NCBI GenBank assembly: GCA_002415785.1 | Contig: DIAJ01000026.1 | Coordinates: 1 to 64,000 of the forward strand | Direction of reading: 5' to 3' | Length of the DNA: 64,000 nucleotides | Source: Flavobacteriales bacterium UBA5081 | Lineage (GTDB): Bacteria; Bacteroidota; Bacteroidia; Flavobacteriales_E; Vicingaceae | In this document: positions 62,794 through 64,000 of the stretch, one piece after another | How positions within the stretch are numbered: position 1 is the stretch's first letter | How the letters are laid out: each line of letters starts with the position of its first letter | Notes under the pieces: generated by a model | What the model was told of the DNA's origin: nothing | The model's database searches: none | Seen by the model: only the letters and a program-made list of their open reading frames with translations | Made by a program: the position numbers and the translations under genes

Positions 62794-64000
62794 TTACTTG
62801 TATTTCGCCCATTTGGGACGAATTGCCTCATGTTTTGGAACAAATAATAAAAAGAATAATCCAATCACAAAAAACAACAACAAAGCAAAGATAGAGTTCC
62901 TCATGCTGCCACTAATTCCTTCTATCAGTCCGTAAGAAAATGTACCGATGACAATTCCCAACTTTTCGAGAACATCGTAAAAGCTAAAAAAAGAGGCGTG
63001 ATCAGTGGTTTCCGGTAGGATTTTAGAGTAGGTAGATCGTGACAAAGATTGAACTCCTCCCATAACAAAACCAACAATGGCTGCAATAATATAAAACTCC
63101 ATGGGTGTATAAATAAAATAGGCTCCAACGCAAATTCCCACCCAAATCAATAAACTCAAAGCAATTGCTCGAATGTTTCCCCACTGTTTAGAAAGCCATG
63201 AAAAGAAATAAGCTCCTCCAATGGCAATAAACTGAATGATCAAAACCGAAACAATTAAGCCGGTTTTGGCTCCATCGGTTCCCCAATCCACCTCCTTGGC
63301 TGCAAACAATGTAGCCATGAGCATTACTGTTTGCACTCCCATGCTATAGACAAAAAAAGAAGCCAAATAGCGTTTTAAAACCGTTAAATGTTTCAGCTGC
63401 TTCCATACTTTTTGCAATTCGCGCCAACCTTTCGTGAACTTATATCCTTTTGGTTTTTCGCGATACACATTGTTGGGTAAATAGCGGTAAGTAATCTGGC
63501 TAAAGCCAATCCACCAAAGCGCTACAGACAAAAATGAATATTTTACTGGCATATCAAAACCCATAATCAGCACTAAATTGATAATAAGCAGAATTGAACT
63601 ACCTATATAACCTAAGGCATAACCTTTAGCAGAAACTTTATCGTGATACTTAGCTTCAGCTATTTCAGGTAAATAGGCATTGTAGAAAACCAAACTTCCC
63701 CAAAAACCTACGGATGCTAAAAGCACTGGAAGCATGCTCCACTCAAGGTGATTTACATCGAAAAAATACAATGCTGCACAAGAAATGGCACCCAAATAGC
63801 AGAAAAATTGCAAAAAGCGCTTTTTGTTATCTGAATAATCGGCAATGCCCGAAAGCAAAGGTGACAATGCAGAAACAATTAAAAATGCCAAAGCATTAAC
63901 ATAGGAATACAAAACTGTATTTTTTAATTCAAAACCCCAAAATTGAACAAGGTCAGAAGTATTCCCACCTGCTAATTCAGTTGTTGTAACTGCCTCATAA
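62794..64000 (-). CDS. MFS transporter, UMF1 family (N-terminus beyond the window)
   Basis: The frame stays open through the right edge; the codon at 63912 is a TTG inside the gene, not the start. 402 residues are visible. Motif 'LSPLLSGIADYSDNKKRFLQ' is the MFS A-type loop of the UMF1/Atg22-like group, followed by about ten membrane segments, 'LPEIAEAKYHDKVSAKGYAL' and 'GGVQSLSRSTYSKILPE'. Substrate unknown, perhaps amino acids. In operon with lhgO. Confidence 0.88.
   Translation of the reverse strand, partial: YEAVTTTELAGGNTSDLVQFWGFELKNTVLYSYVNALAFLIVSALSPLLSGIADYSDNKKRFLQFFCYLGAISCAALYFFDVNHLEWSMLPVLLASVGFWGSLVFYNAYLPEIAEAKYHDKVSAKGYALGYIGSSILLIINLVLIMGFDMPVKYSFLSVALWWIGFSQITYRYLPNNVYREKPKGYKFTKGWRELQKVWKQLKHLTVLKRYLASFFVYSMGVQTVMLMATLFAAKEVDWGTDGAKTGLIVSVLIIQFIAIGGAYFFSWLSKQWGNIRAIALSLLIWVGICVGAYFIYTPMEFYIIAAIVGFVMGGVQSLSRSTYSKILPETTDHASFFSFYDVLEKLGIVIGTFSYGLIEGISGSMRNSIFALLLFFVIGLFFLLFVPKHEAIRPKWAKYK

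Noticed and set aside
62925..63128. Short frame within the MFS gene
   Set aside because: Out-of-frame shadow of the transporter, without start context.

Overview
The window is chromosomal DNA of a member of the phylum Bacteroidota, most likely a flavobacterium-like or Cryomorphaceae-like marine bacterium; I cannot name the species. The evidence is AT-rich DNA, secreted proteins ending in type IX secretion system (T9SS) C-terminal sorting domains, a PorU-type C25 sortase next to a PorV-like protein, TonB-type energy transducers, and many promoters with the Bacteroidota -7 motif TAnnTTTG instead of sigma70-type -10 boxes.

Layout. 1-21045: three giant secreted, multidomain, adhesin-like proteins in a row on the minus strand (at least 2308, 2023 and 2565 residues), built from repeated MAM-like, CARDB-like, fibronectin III-like and parallel beta-helix modules. 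The first is cut by the window edge. 21340-23317: thioredoxin reductase, then an unusual tRNA-Pro(GGG) locus with a GIY-YIG nuclease, a decayed second copy of the nuclease end, several broken tRNA-Pro pieces and strings of small palindromes. 23422-27382: two lipoproteins, a YifB/ComM ATPase and an azurin-like lipoprotein. 27526-34532: TonB-domain protein, a repeat-filled noncoding stretch, GmhA, a small exported protein, a RelE-type toxin-antitoxin (TA) cassette between 82-bp direct repeats, DsbD and an OmpA-like protein. 34535-37855: pabB-tilS-yhhQ operon. 37951-38807: a second TA cassette between degenerate repeats, its toxin frameshifted. 38862-43866: GreA-like protein, lipid A acyltransferase, ferrochelatase, dihydrolipoyl dehydrogenase and a serine hydrolase. 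43940-44532: a third TA module, toxin also frameshifted. 44612-52865: apolipoprotein N-acyltransferase, a T9SS-exported endonuclease I, an outer-membrane protein/GDPD/PHP gene set and a GT39-type glycosyltransferase. 52909-58976: porV-like and porU-like genes. 59315-61484: a HEPN-like gene and a TacA-TacT acetyltransferase TA module. 61544-64000: L-2-hydroxyglutarate oxidase and an MFS (UMF1-type) transporter cut by the right edge.

How it fits together. The core is housekeeping and envelope biogenesis: lipoprotein maturation (Lnt), lipid A acylation, periplasmic thiol redox (DsbD), T9SS sorting (PorU/PorV) and several T9SS cargo proteins. Four TA modules lie between these genes. One is intact between direct repeats, one is intact behind a palindromic operator, and two have intact antitoxins but toxins broken by one-base frameshifts. 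The most unusual structure is the tRNA-Pro/GIY-YIG/palindrome locus, which looks like repeated insertion of hairpin-rich sequence into tRNA copies.
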